Shown here piece by piece: positions 34,620 through 42,937 of a DNA stretch of 48,194 bases. The position numbers were made by a program, and so were the translations under genes. The DNA comes from Planctomycetaceae bacterium (GTDB lineage: Bacteria > Planctomycetota > Planctomycetia > Pirellulales > Thermoguttaceae), in contig SFIW01000014.1 in assembly GCA_004556055.1 (NCBI GenBank), positions 1-48,194 on the forward strand. The letters are read 5' to 3'. Position 1 is the first letter of the stretch. The number at the start of each line of letters is the position of its first letter. A model generated the notes under the pieces. The model saw only the letters and a list, made by a program, of their open reading frames with translations. It did no database searches and was not told where the DNA came from.

Positions 34620-35795
34620 ATGAATCCGCAAGATCACGTTAATGAAAATTCCGGCGCGCCCCTGTATGAGTCGCGTCCCTCATACCGTCAAAACGCGTGT
34701 CCATGCCAACCGACGCCCTTTTGGCAGGTTATGCTCAAAGACCTTCTTTTAACCGTCGTAGGTATCGGACTTCTGGGGGGAATGATCCTCTTCCTCCCTG
34801 TGGCGCTTATTATTGCTCTAGCGTGCGGACTCAGCGGGTTCGACCAAATAGAGACAGGCTCAACTTCGGGTACCCTTAACGCCGATATTGCCGCTACTGT
34901 CATTGACGGAAACGAAAACGCAGAAGCGAAAGTCGCCGTCATCCCCTTTGAAGGTCTGGTAGAATCGGATGCGGCGGACGCCTCCGCGTTCTGGACAGTC
35001 GCCCTCAAAGAGGCGGAAGAGGACGAATCGGTCAAAGCGATCGTCTTGCGCGTCAACTCGCCTGGCGGAACCGTCGCGGGGAGCGCCTACTACCATCGAA
35101 TGATTCGTCAACTTAAGGAGAAACGCGATATTCCGATCGTCGTCAGTATGGGCGATTTGGCCGCGAGCGGAGGATATTACATCTCTGCGGCCTCGGACGA
35201 AATCTTCGCCGAGCCCGCGACGTGGACCGGATCAATCGGAGTCATCTGCCCCTTAGTAAACGCCGCGGAGCTATGTCAGAAGCTTGGCGTGCGCTCAAAC
35301 GCCGTCACAAGCGGCGCCATGAAGGGTATGGGAAGCGCCATGAAAGAGCCGACGGAAGAAGAGATGCAGACCTGGCAAGCGCTCGTCGACGAAGCCTATG
35401 AGGGATTCATCGACGTCGTCGTCGAAGGTCGGCCATGGTATCGTGCAGACGACGTGGAAGACCAAGCGCAGAAGGAGCGGACGCTCGCCGAACGACGAGA
35501 AGAACTTCGCATAGTCGCCGACGGGCGAATTTACACCGCCCAACAGGCGCTCGACGCCAAGCTGGTCGACAAGATTGGATATCTTGACGAAGCGATCGAC
35601 TCCGCGCTCGAAAAAGCCGGGCTCGACAAAGAAAACGCTCAGATCGTTCTGTACGGCGAAAAGGAGACGTTCCTTCAGGCCCTCGGACTCGGCGTCTCCG
35701 CTCAAGAAAAACCCCTTGAAAAGGCTGCGAAAGCCGCCGCTCAACTCGCCGCGCCAAAAGCGTTTTACATATGTCCCAACGCGTTGCCTATGTAA
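34620..35795 (+). CDS. sppA: signal peptide peptidase SppA-type S49 serine protease
   Basis: 391 residues, half-size form. It degrades cleaved signal peptides or other membrane substrates. Seen: a cytoplasmic Cys/Pro-rich N-terminus, one membrane helix (~38-70), then the S49 domain with VLRVNSPGGTVAGS, catalytic Ser183 in DLAASGGYYIS, WTGSIGVICP, and the general-base Lys235 in SGAMKGMGS; these correspond to Ser147 and Lys199 of Bacillus SppA. ADGRIYTAQQALDAKLVDKIG follows. The N-terminal tail with PCPCQP before the helix is unusual. The ATG at 34620 is the first in frame, with AGGACAG nearby. Next downstream is dnaA. Confidence 0.9.
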   Translation: MNPQDHVNENSGAPLYESRPSYRQNACPCQPTPFWQVMLKDLLLTVVGIGLLGGMILFLPVALIIALACGLSGFDQIETGSTSGTLNADIAATVIDGNENAEAKVAVIPFEGLVESDAADASAFWTVALKEAEEDESVKAIVLRVNSPGGTVAGSAYYHRMIRQLKEKRDIPIVVSMGDLAASGGYYISAASDEIFAEPATWTGSIGVICPLVNAAELCQKLGVRSNAVTSGAMKGMGSAMKEPTEEEMQTWQALVDEAYEGFIDVVVEGRPWYRADDVEDQAQKERTLAERREELRIVADGRIYTAQQALDAKLVDKIGYLDEAIDSALEKAGLDKENAQIVLYGEKETFLQALGLGVSAQEKPLEKAAKAAAQLAAPKAFYICPNALPM

Positions 35796-35911
35796 GCGGT
35801 TCTCTTGAGAAACATATTTCGACTTTTGCGAAATATCCCCCTTGACGCAAGCGTAATAACGATTGTATCAATCGGTAATCGGACAAATGGCAAAAAGAAG
35901 ACGCTAAAAAT

Positions 35912-35956
35912 TTGACAAGGAGCCGACTTCAATTAAAATGACTGAAGTCGGTCTCC
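35912..35956 (+). promoter_or_regulatory. promoter with perfect dyad upstream of dnaA
   Basis: TTGACA (35912-35917, consensus) and TAAAAT (35934-35939) with a 16-base spacer. A dyad lies over it: GGAGCCGACTTCA (35919-35931) pairs with TGAAGTCGGTCTCC (35943-35956) with one bulged base, so one arm fills the spacer and the other covers the start point. This reads better as an operator than as a terminator, although it could also end sppA transcription. Predicted start near 35946, giving a leader of about 125 bases. Confidence 0.6.
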
Positions 35957-36071
35957 ACTTTTAATAAACAGATATATAACAACGACTTGTAATTCGTTAA
36001 AAACAAATTAAGCCCCAAAATCCCCCTCAAAAGCAAAGTCGAAACGTTCCTTTTTATTAAAAAAGCCAGCG

Positions 36072-38303
36072 TTGTCGACAAATTCCTCCCCTACCCCCTT
36101 GGATCAGTTTCGGATGCTTCAAACGCGTAACGCTCAGATAGAATCCATGCTTCAGCAAGCTCTACGCGCGCGCATTGGCGACCAGCGTTACGACGCATGG
36201 TTCGGTCCCAACGCGCGCTTCGAGCTGCGCGACGACGCTCTTGTCGTTACCGCCGCGAACGAAGTCTTTGCGGACTGGCTTAGGGTCACCTATTCGCGTA
36301 TCGTCGAAGAGTTGCTCGCCTCCGTTGCCGGCGTCGCGAAACCCGTTCTTTTCCAGTACGAACAGGCGCCTCCGAGCGCGCCTCAATCCCGTCCTGTATA
36401 TCAAGATCATACTCAGGGGACGATCTATTCTCCTCAGCAGGATCAACGCTCTTTCTTTCCCCCCCAGCAGAGCGCGACCCAATATCTCCCAACGCAATCG
36501 CAACCTGCGGGGTATCCCGTCAATTATCAGCGCCCGGAAGAACCGCTCGCGACGCCATTGAACTACTATTCCGCGTCCGCGCAAACCGCGCCTCTTCCCC
36601 AGGAGCCCAAGAGGCGCCGCGGAAGGCCGCGAAAGAACCCGGAGCCTGAAACCGCGACGCCCATCCCCGCTCAGAACTTTCCACCCCAACCGGCGCCCTT
36701 TGAAGGAAATTACGCGGCTAGCGTCCTGGCCCCCGCGATGAACGAGACCTTCCCCAACGAAGTTGTTCCGCGTGCCGAGTCCGCGTCCCCTGGCGCACCT
36801 TACGCGGTAGGCGATCCGAACGCGATATATCCCCCCAACGCGCCCAGACGTCGAGGGAGGCCCCGGAAGAATCCCGACGGCCCTCAATCCCGCTCCGCGT
36901 CGTTCCAGCCCCAGCCTCCAACCGCGCAACCACTCCCCGCGCCGACGTCCTTCGTCGACGCCTATAGTCGATCCCTTCTTGCCGCTGAGAATAAGCGCGT
37001 CAATGGCGAGGAACTTTCCCAAGAGGAGTTAGCGCTTGGCGCCGTCGGTGATTTCGGGGAAGCTCCGCGTTTCCAATCCCCTCTTAACGCTCCGAAAGTT
37101 CCCGCAAAAAGAGGACGTCCTAAAGGCTCTGTGAAGCGACCCGTGCAACAGGATCTCTTCACAGAATCCGGCGTTGCGCGCGACGCGAAGGGATACAACT
37201 TCGTTCAGGCTCCTCGAGAGACGGGCCCGCGAATCAAAACGACGGGAGACGTTCAAGGACGACGCTTTGCGACCTTGTCGACCTTTGTCGTCGGACCTTC
37301 GAACAGCACGGCGCATAAGATCGTCGAGATCATCGCCGAACAACCGAATTTCATGAGCCCTCTCTATGTCAGCGGACCCACAAGCGTCGGAAAAACCCAT
37401 CTATTGGAGGGCTTGTGCGACGCCTATTCGAGGAATCCCGCCTTTGCGACGAAACCGCCCCTTTATATGACGGCGGAGCAGTTCACGACCGCGTTTATTC
37501 AAAGCCTTCACGGGGGGGCGCCCTTCCGGGATAGATTCCGGAATATTTCATTGTTTGCATTGGACGACCTTCATTTTCTTGAGGGTAAGAAGTCGACGCA
37601 AACGGAGTTGGCGTACGTTCTCGACTTCCTTAAGCGCAATAACGTCCAAGTCGTCTTGACGGGGAATCGCCCGCTTGTCGATTTGCCAGATCTTCGCGAA
37701 GAACTCGTGACGCGCGTGCAGTCTGGTCTTTACGCGGAGATTGGAGCGCCGGAAAGAGAAACGCTCGCCTCGATTCTTCGCCAAATGGCGATCGAACGCA
37801 AGCTGATCGTTCCCGACGAAGTCTGCCGTTACGTGGTCTCGCGCTTTGCGACGCATGCGCGCGAAATCTCCGGCGCGCTCAACCGTCTCTACGCTATGCA
37901 TCTCGCGACGGGCGAACCGATCACGCTCGACTTCGCGCAGAACGCGCTGGCGGATCTAGCGACCGTCGCGTACCGCAACATTCGCCTCAACGACGTGGAA
38001 CGCGCCGTACAAGAGGTCTTCGAGCTGGAGCCCAACTCGCTGAAGTCGCCGTCGCGCGCGAAGAAATACGCCGATCCGCGCGCCATCGCGATGTGGTTGG
38101 CGCGGAAACATACCCGCGCAGCGCTTGCCGAAATCGGCGACTACTTTGGCGGACGGCGCCACACTGCGGTTCTCGCCGCCCAGAGAAAGGTCGACGGGTG
38201 GCTCAAGGATCATGAAAGCGTCGCGGGTGGAAACGCCTCATATATCGTCGTCTCCGACGCGGTGAAGACGCTGGAGCGTACGTTGGCCCAGCCGAAGGGA
38301 TAA
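36072..38303 (+). CDS. dnaA: chromosomal replication initiator DnaA with AT-hook linker
   Basis: 743 residues from the TTG at 36072, against about 450-480 in most bacteria. DnaA binds oriC boxes and melts the origin. Seen: domain I (~15-95, MLQQALRARIGDQRYDAWF...); a very long Pro/Gln-rich domain II (~95-395); AAA+ domain III with Walker A GPTSVGKT (435-442), Walker B LFALDDLHF (~494-502) and sensor-type VVLTGNRPLVDLP; and C-terminal domain IV with the DnaA signature ending GDYFGGRRHTAVLAAQRKV. Domain II carries three AT-hook motifs: RRRGRPRKNP at ~181-190 and again at ~259-268, and KRGRPKG at ~346-352. The start is uncertain: TTG 36072 or ATG 36114 (residue 15); neither has a strong ribosome site. 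Confidence 0.92.
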   Translation: MSTNSSPTPLDQFRMLQTRNAQIESMLQQALRARIGDQRYDAWFGPNARFELRDDALVVTAANEVFADWLRVTYSRIVEELLASVAGVAKPVLFQYEQAPPSAPQSRPVYQDHTQGTIYSPQQDQRSFFPPQQSATQYLPTQSQPAGYPVNYQRPEEPLATPLNYYSASAQTAPLPQEPKRRRGRPRKNPEPETATPIPAQNFPPQPAPFEGNYAASVLAPAMNETFPNEVVPRAESASPGAPYAVGDPNAIYPPNAPRRRGRPRKNPDGPQSRSASFQPQPPTAQPLPAPTSFVDAYSRSLLAAENKRVNGEELSQEELALGAVGDFGEAPRFQSPLNAPKVPAKRGRPKGSVKRPVQQDLFTESGVARDAKGYNFVQAPRETGPRIKTTGDVQGRRFATLSTFVVGPSNSTAHKIVEIIAEQPNFMSPLYVSGPTSVGKTHLLEGLCDAYSRNPAFATKPPLYMTAEQFTTAFIQSLHGGAPFRDRFRNISLFALDDLHFLEGKKSTQTELAYVLDFLKRNNVQVVLTGNRPLVDLPDLREELVTRVQSGLYAEIGAPERETLASILRQMAIERKLIVPDEVCRYVVSRFATHAREISGALNRLYAMHLATGEPITLDFAQNALADLATVAYRNIRLNDVERAVQEVFELEPNSLKSPSRAKKYADPRAIAMWLARKHTRAALAEIGDYFGGRRHTAVLAAQRKVDGWLKDHESVAGGNASYIVVSDAVKTLERTLAQPKG

Positions 38304-38313
38304 ATTGGCATAA

Positions 38314-38348
38314 AAGAACGCCCTGCAATACAGCGGCGTTTTTTTTTA
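38314..38348 (+). terminator. terminator of dnaA
   Basis: Stem AACGCC(CTG)/(CAG)GGCGTT (38317-38325 with 38331-38340, one bulge) is followed by nine T. Confidence 0.85.
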
Positions 38349-38819
38349 TGGCCGACGCGCCCTTCATAAAGAGAATCGTAGGCTACTATATTTTCTGATT
38401 ATAAAGACGCATTTGGATCGGTTCATTGATACGATCATCTTGACCCAGCTCTATTTTCTACCAGGATCGGCAAAACCGCTCAGGATCGATTCTGCGAAAC
38501 GTTTATACCTCAAGCGAGTACCTCCGATTTCCCTTAGGCTGAAGAATTACAGCCGAAAAGGTTGCTTAACAACGACCATTCTTTTTCGACATTGAATCTA
38601 GCTTCCTACCATTTCCTTCAAAGTTAAAGGAACACCCCCATAACTCTCTTGGCAAGCGAGGAACCTGTCTCATTCTCTCTCGATCATTCAACAAGGAGAA
38701 TTCAATCCCCCTTTCGCGATCCAAACCCTTTCTTCCTTTAAGCTGCTTTTTCGACGTCGCCAACTCGACTTTGAGCGAATTTCTGCGTCGTAATAACGCG
38801 CGATTGATTCCGTCCAAGA
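38349..38819. other. intergenic region, no gene supported
   Basis: About 470 bases between convergent genes. Two short ORFs (plus 38413-38595, minus 38566-38844) start at TTG, lack ribosome sites and the local codon bias, and are not called. Two small hairpins in a row occur at about 38537-38575 (GGCTG/CAGCC and GGTTG/CAACGACC), before CTTTTTC. They could belong to a small RNA, but no promoter is clear. Confidence 0.5.
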
Positions 38820-38857
38820 AATAAAAGAAGGCGCGAAGCGACAAGGCTCCGCGCCAT
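38820..38857 (-). terminator. terminator of the PQQ-propeller gene
   Basis: Stem GGCGCG/CGCGCC (38830-38835 with 38850-38855) followed on the minus strand by TTCTTTTATTT, 20 bases past the stop at 38875. Confidence 0.75.
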
Positions 38858-38874
38858 TTCCTAAAAGGACTATA

Positions 38875-40644
38875 TTATAGGAAAGGATCTTCTTCGTCCT
38901 CGGAACCGGCGAAGGGATCGTCGGCGTCCGAAGAAGCGGCGTCGGCGTCGGCGTCATCCGCAGGGGCTCCGAACGGATCTTCTTCGACGTCAGAGGAAGA
39001 GGCGTCGGCGTCATCCGCAGAGGCTCCGAACGGATCTTCTTCGGCGTCCGCGCCAAAGGGATCCTCGTCCGCAGGAGCTCCGCCGGAGGCAGCCGCGTCA
39101 GGAGCGCCAGGAGCGCCGGGAGCAGGACGCGCGGCAGGAGCCGCAGGGGCGTTCGTCTTCGGTTTAGACGCGTCGCTCTGCGCTTTCGGATCCGTCTTGT
39201 TGAGTTCTGCTAAGAGACGATCGTGCACCTGTTGACACGATTCACGGTGAACGACGGGCGTTTCCTGACGAATCTCGCGGAGACATTGAACGAGTCCGTC
39301 GGCGGTCACGAGATAGACGCGATCGTTCCATTCGTTGAAGACTTGGAATTTCGGTTCGTTCACGTCGAGCGTCGCCACGCGGCGCCCCGAGGAACGATCG
39401 ATTACGGCCAGGCGATCGAGACTATCGATCACATAGAGGCACGACGCGGATGACGCGACCGTTCTCTTAACCCCCGTCGCCTTCCAGACCTCTTTACCGT
39501 CGCGAAGCGCCACGGCGAAGTAATCGCCGTTATAAGTCGGAATGAACGCGAAGTCGCCGAACGCGGAAATCCGCTCGTTCACCGGCGTGTCCGTCAAATA
39601 CGTCCAGCGCAACTGGCCGACGACGTCGTTCAACGCGTAGACATGACCGGAACGAGAACCGATGATATACATGCCGCCGCGACGACGATCCGCCTCGACG
39701 CGCATATTCTGCTCGCTTTTGTCTTCCGGAACAAAGAATGGAGTCGACGCAAGGTCGGAACTCGGAACCTGCGCTTTGTTGCCAAGACGACGTTCGTCGA
39801 TGAAGGAGAAGTTCGAACGCGCCGTCAATTTATACAACAGCTTGAAGGGCGTGTCCCCCTCGTTGCGCTGATAATTGCTCAAAAGAAGCGCGCCTTCGTC
39901 CGTCGTCCACCCCAAAACGTCTTGAGGATACGTCTGAGTGCCGATCACCGGAGCCATGAACGCTATTCCGAACGTCGCGGTCTGGAAAGGCTGCATTTCG
40001 TTCAACGGCTTGATAATGTAACGTTCTTCCGACTTGCGAGTCGTTTCATCAAACTTAGCCAAAAGCTCCGATCCTGCCGTCTTATTGTCTTCGATCAGCG
40101 CCTTCATCGACTCGACCGTCTTATCCTGCGTCAAGAGCTCGTTCTTGTCCTTCTCGATCGGATAAGAGAGGATCTTGCGTGAGAAGACCGGGATGAAACA
40201 GTTGCGATCGCTCAGCGAAGGGCCCGACGAAGGCTGACCAGGGAGTTCGGATCGATCCAGAACCTTGCCCGAAGAACGTTCGTAAATCGTCAGCGTCGTT
40301 CCGCAGACCGCCGCGACGACTTGACTATTCGCCGCAGGAGGAAGAAGGTACTCGTCCCCAACGCTCACGACCCAGAGCGTATTGCCCGTCTCTGCGTCGA
40401 AAGCCTGCAAATTGCCGTCCGTCGTCGTCACTAAAAGGAGACCGTCCTGCATCGTCGCGCTCGAGACTTCCTCAATATTACGATCCAAAGTCGCCTGCGC
40501 ATACCACGCGCGCGTCAAGCCCGCGGCGTTCGCGTCCTTTTCCGGTATCAGGCGCGACGGCGCGACGCCCTGTGCAAACGCGCTCAACGACGCGATCGCG
40601 CCCATAATGAGAATGACTGCCGTCTGAATGAAAAGTCGCTTCAT
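38875..40644 (-). CDS. secreted PQQ-like (BamB-type) beta-propeller protein with DPFG-repeat tail
   Basis: 589 residues. A signal peptide (MKRLFIQTAVILIMGAIASLSAFAQ) indicates export. The body contains PQQ/quinoprotein-like blades, for example LQAFDAETGNTLWVVSVGDEYLLPP, VYALNDVVGQLRWTYLTD and DGKEVWKATGVK; the first and last are the clearest. After ~490 comes a Pro/Ala-rich spacer (NAPAAPAARPAPGAPGAPDAAASG), then an acidic tail with five DPF units ending in DPFL. The propeller is likely a scaffold, since no catalytic residues are evident. The start is ATG 40642-40644, nine bases after AAGGGG. A longer in-frame ORF to 40713 adds an Arg-rich stretch with no support. Confidence 0.8.
   Translation of the reverse strand: MKRLFIQTAVILIMGAIASLSAFAQGVAPSRLIPEKDANAAGLTRAWYAQATLDRNIEEVSSATMQDGLLLVTTTDGNLQAFDAETGNTLWVVSVGDEYLLPPAANSQVVAAVCGTTLTIYERSSGKVLDRSELPGQPSSGPSLSDRNCFIPVFSRKILSYPIEKDKNELLTQDKTVESMKALIEDNKTAGSELLAKFDETTRKSEERYIIKPLNEMQPFQTATFGIAFMAPVIGTQTYPQDVLGWTTDEGALLLSNYQRNEGDTPFKLLYKLTARSNFSFIDERRLGNKAQVPSSDLASTPFFVPEDKSEQNMRVEADRRRGGMYIIGSRSGHVYALNDVVGQLRWTYLTDTPVNERISAFGDFAFIPTYNGDYFAVALRDGKEVWKATGVKRTVASSASCLYVIDSLDRLAVIDRSSGRRVATLDVNEPKFQVFNEWNDRVYLVTADGLVQCLREIRQETPVVHRESCQQVHDRLLAELNKTDPKAQSDASKPKTNAPAAPAARPAPGAPGAPDAAASGGAPADEDPFGADAEEDPFGASADDADASSSDVEEDPFGAPADDADADAASSDADDPFAGSEDEEDPFL
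38880..39070 (-). repeat. tandem acidic DPFG repeat in the propeller tail
   Basis: The coded tail repeats EEDPFGA-type units separated by Asp/Ala/Ser stretches. At DNA level, 38944-38986 and 39001-39043 are near-identical 43-base copies (GGCGTCGGCGTCATCCGCAG core, one mismatch), with a period of 57 bases or 19 residues. Confidence 0.75.
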
Positions 40645-41101
40645 ACGAGAAACCCCTTCGAGTTGGCTACGACGCCGCAGACCGCGTACGCGCGCTCTGA
40701 CGTTACGGTTCAATTATCCGAAGGGCCGCTCTCTCTCGCCGCACTTCGGAAAGTTTCTTAATTATCCTCTTTATCATAATCCCCAGCGCTATAATTTGGA
40801 ACTATCGCCCCTAATTTTTTTCTTAAAATTTCTCGGCTTTAGACGATTTAGGCGGTTTAATCGATTCTATCGGTTGTTGATTTCAAACTCGCGCCCAATC
40901 TTCCTTCATTTTCCGTCAAACCCTCTTATACGCGCAAACCATTCAACCGGAAAAACCCGTTTTTGATCGCTTTTTCTTCCTTCGGACGCCTTGATCCGCC
41001 GATTCTTCTCCAAGCCTCGGGATTCGAGGCTCGACGCGCGTCAGTTTGGAAGACGCGCTCGTGTGTCAACGCTTCGCGACGCAGGGACGCTTCGCGACGC
41101 T
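40645..41101. other. divergent intergenic region
   Basis: About 457 bases between divergent genes, holding both promoters. Bases 40770-40930 are AT-rich with no consensus promoter that I can call. A 14-base direct repeat, ACGCTTCGCGACGC, is found twice between 41069 and 41102, next to the GAF gene start. Confidence 0.4.
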
Positions 41102-42112
41102 ATGGATATTCGTTTGGATTTTCTCCACATGCTTTCCAACCAGTACGACGATATGACGATTCGCGACTTTCCCATGCCAAGAGACCTCTTTGATCGGAAG
41201 GACGCTCCCGCCGCAGCCTCTTTATTTGAGGCGTTGCATACTTTTCGCGACGTCGCGGGGTACGATCTGACTTTCCTTCCGCCAGGGGAAGCTCTCGCTC
41301 GAGCGAAGCGCGAAGTCGAAGACGCCGCCGAAACGCACAGAGACGCGAATCCTTTTAAGAAAGCGGAAATCGTCGACTTGGGGCTCTGTTCCGGGCGTTC
41401 CTATGGCGCGCTGCGCCTTGCAAGGGATCCAAAGAGACCCCCGAAGCTCGACTGGAAGGACGCGGTCGCGCTGGCGAAGGGACTCGCCGAACTCATCGAA
41501 GAAAACGCGCTGTGGCGCGGAGAGTTGGCGCGACGCGAAGGACAGCTCGGCGCGAAAGAGGCGCGTCTTTGTCCGGAAGAGGCCGCGCAAGATTCGATCG
41601 CGGCGCGTTTGCGCGAAGTCCTGCGCACCGGCGCGGGAGCGTTAGGAGCCTTTGACGCCGCGGGTATCTATTTGCTCGACGAGAAAACGCACGAACTCAA
41701 AACACGCGCCGTCTGGGGGTTGCCCGAAGATCGTTATCTTGCGCCGGCTCGACCGTTGCGAGGGGCTCGCGGCGAACTCGAAGCGCTCATGGGGAGCGCC
41801 GTCGCGGTCAACGACGATTACCTCGCGGAAGAATGGCGCGTTCCGGAGACTTTTCCGTGCGCGTTCTGCGCGCCGCTAGTCTCCGAGGAATCCGTGTTAG
41901 GAGTCGTCTGGTTCTTCGCGAACAAACGTCGCGAACTTGCCGAGAGGGAAATGGAAACGCTACGCCTAGTCTCCGATCGAATCGTCGACGAACTCCAACG
42001 AGAAGCGCGGGCGCTTTCAAGCCTTCCGTCGCGCGAAGACGCCGATGTGGAAGTCATCGAAAGGGAATTACGAGAATGGGCGCGCGCTATCCTAAAGCCC
42101 AAGACGCGCTAA
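41102..42112 (+). CDS. GAF-domain protein
   Basis: 336 residues from the chosen ATG. The C-terminal ~150 residues form a GAF domain (DAAGIYLLDEKTHELKTRAVWG..., FPCAFCAPLVSEESVLGVVWFFANKRRELAEREMETLRLVSDRI). The N-terminal half has VDLGLCSGRSYGALRLARD and a helix-rich stretch up to the GAF and may be a second, degenerate sensor module. No kinase, phosphatase, nucleotide cyclase or DNA-binding output domain is seen, so it probably acts through a partner. The start is uncertain: the ORF is open to 40991, and the ATG at 41102 has no strong ribosome site and directly follows a 14-base direct repeat. Confidence 0.65.
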   Translation: MDIRLDFLHMLSNQYDDMTIRDFPMPRDLFDRKDAPAAASLFEALHTFRDVAGYDLTFLPPGEALARAKREVEDAAETHRDANPFKKAEIVDLGLCSGRSYGALRLARDPKRPPKLDWKDAVALAKGLAELIEENALWRGELARREGQLGAKEARLCPEEAAQDSIAARLREVLRTGAGALGAFDAAGIYLLDEKTHELKTRAVWGLPEDRYLAPARPLRGARGELEALMGSAVAVNDDYLAEEWRVPETFPCAFCAPLVSEESVLGVVWFFANKRRELAEREMETLRLVSDRIVDELQREARALSSLPSREDADVEVIERELREWARAILKPKTR

Positions 42113-42194
42113 ACGCCGGAATAGCCGGTTTTAACGGTTATTTCGCTTGATAAGGAAAGAGGCGAAAAAAAGAAAAATTTCTTATCGCAAGGCC

Positions 42195-42222
42195 TCGACA
42201 GGGGCGTGGATAGTTGTATAAT
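42195..42222 (+). promoter_or_regulatory. promoter for rpsR or a leader RNA
   Basis: TCGACA (42195-42200), 16-base spacer, TATAAT (42217-42222). Predicted start ~42229, leaving about 204 bases before rpsR. Confidence 0.65.
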
Positions 42223-42228
42223 TCGGCT

Positions 42229-42432
42229 TATATATTCGACGCCGGTAGATTTCCCCCGAAACGCCGCCGCCTGAGCGTAATCGAAAATGTGATCCTTTCG
42301 AGCTCAACAACGCGGGAAATAGAGCGCCAAAAGGCCGAAGCCGGGAGTCCGGTCGGCAATTTTACACACTATTAAAATATCATTAGTCGCGTCGACGACG
42401 CGGCCCAGTTACTAGGAATACGAGTATATCCT
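42229..42432 (+). ncRNA. long structured leader of rpsR or separate small RNA
   Basis: 204 bases without an ORF between a good promoter and rpsR. Several hairpins can be drawn: GCCGA-AG-CCGG-GAGT-CCGG-TCGGC (42335-42358), closely followed by AATTTTA; a palindromic CGCGTCGACGACGCG (~42388-42402); and possible pairing of GCGGGAAA with TTTCCCCC (~42250 and ~42313). It matches no RNA family I can name; the GCCGGGAGTCCGG stretch only superficially recalls a cobalamin riboswitch. It could be an autoregulatory leader for S18 or a stand-alone RNA ending near 42365. Confidence 0.4.
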
Positions 42433-42717
42433 ATGTCCAAAGCTCCGGCATTTAACAAGAAGAATCGTATCAATCGCAAACGTTCCAAGGCCAAGGTTCA
42501 CAGCAAGAAACGTGATCCGCTGTGCCCGAACGGCGAACGCATGCGTCCCGTTTTTGTCGATTTCAAAGACGTCGAACTGCTCAAAAAACTCACCAGCCGT
42601 CAGGGCAAGATCATTGGTCGCCGCAAGACCGGTTGCTCCTCTGTTAGCCAGCATGCCGTTTCTGCCGCGATCAAGCGCGCCCGCTTCATGGCCCTCATGC
42701 CCTACGTTGGAGACTGA
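42433..42717 (+). CDS. rpsR: 30S ribosomal protein bS18
   Basis: 94 residues. Component of the small subunit platform next to S6. Seen: a basic N-terminal extension (FNKKNRINRKRSKAKVHSKKRD), then the S18 core VDFKDVELLKKLTSRQGKII and IKRARFMALMPY. No rpsF, ssb or rplI is adjacent, which is unlike the common bacterial rpsF-rpsR unit. Reads from the ATG at 42433; the ribosome site is AGGAAT, 7-12 bases upstream. Confidence 0.93.
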   Translation: MSKAPAFNKKNRINRKRSKAKVHSKKRDPLCPNGERMRPVFVDFKDVELLKKLTSRQGKIIGRRKTGCSSVSQHAVSAAIKRARFMALMPYVGD

Positions 42718-42765
42718 GAACTTCCTGTAAGCGGCCATCGTGCTTGAAGCCACGGCTTTTATTCT

Positions 42766-42818
42766 AGGTTTTGCGCAACTCTCGTCTTCCGGCGAATTTC
42801 GCAAAACCTTGTTCATTT
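42766..42818 (+). terminator. probable terminator of rpsR
   Basis: A perfect 10-bp stem AGGTTTTGCG/CGCAAAACCT (42766-42775 with 42800-42809), loop 24 bases, then TGTTCATTTT. Confidence 0.65.
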
Positions 42819-42937
42819 TATAAGTCGATACTATTTCATTTCCGCAAAATATCCTTACCCTTCCTCACTTATCATCTTCATTACTTTTATTTTGGCCGAC
42901 GCGCCTCGAGCCGCCGGTTCTAAAAGGAGCTCGACGA

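Noticed and set aside
38566..38844. 92-codon minus-strand ORF between dnaA and the propeller gene
   Set aside because: It begins at TTG inside a terminator hairpin and has no ribosome site or local codon bias.
42335..42358. Possible cobalamin riboswitch 3' end
   Set aside because: Only GCCGGGAG resembles it; the conserved B12-box and upstream core are missing and rpsR is not a B12 gene.
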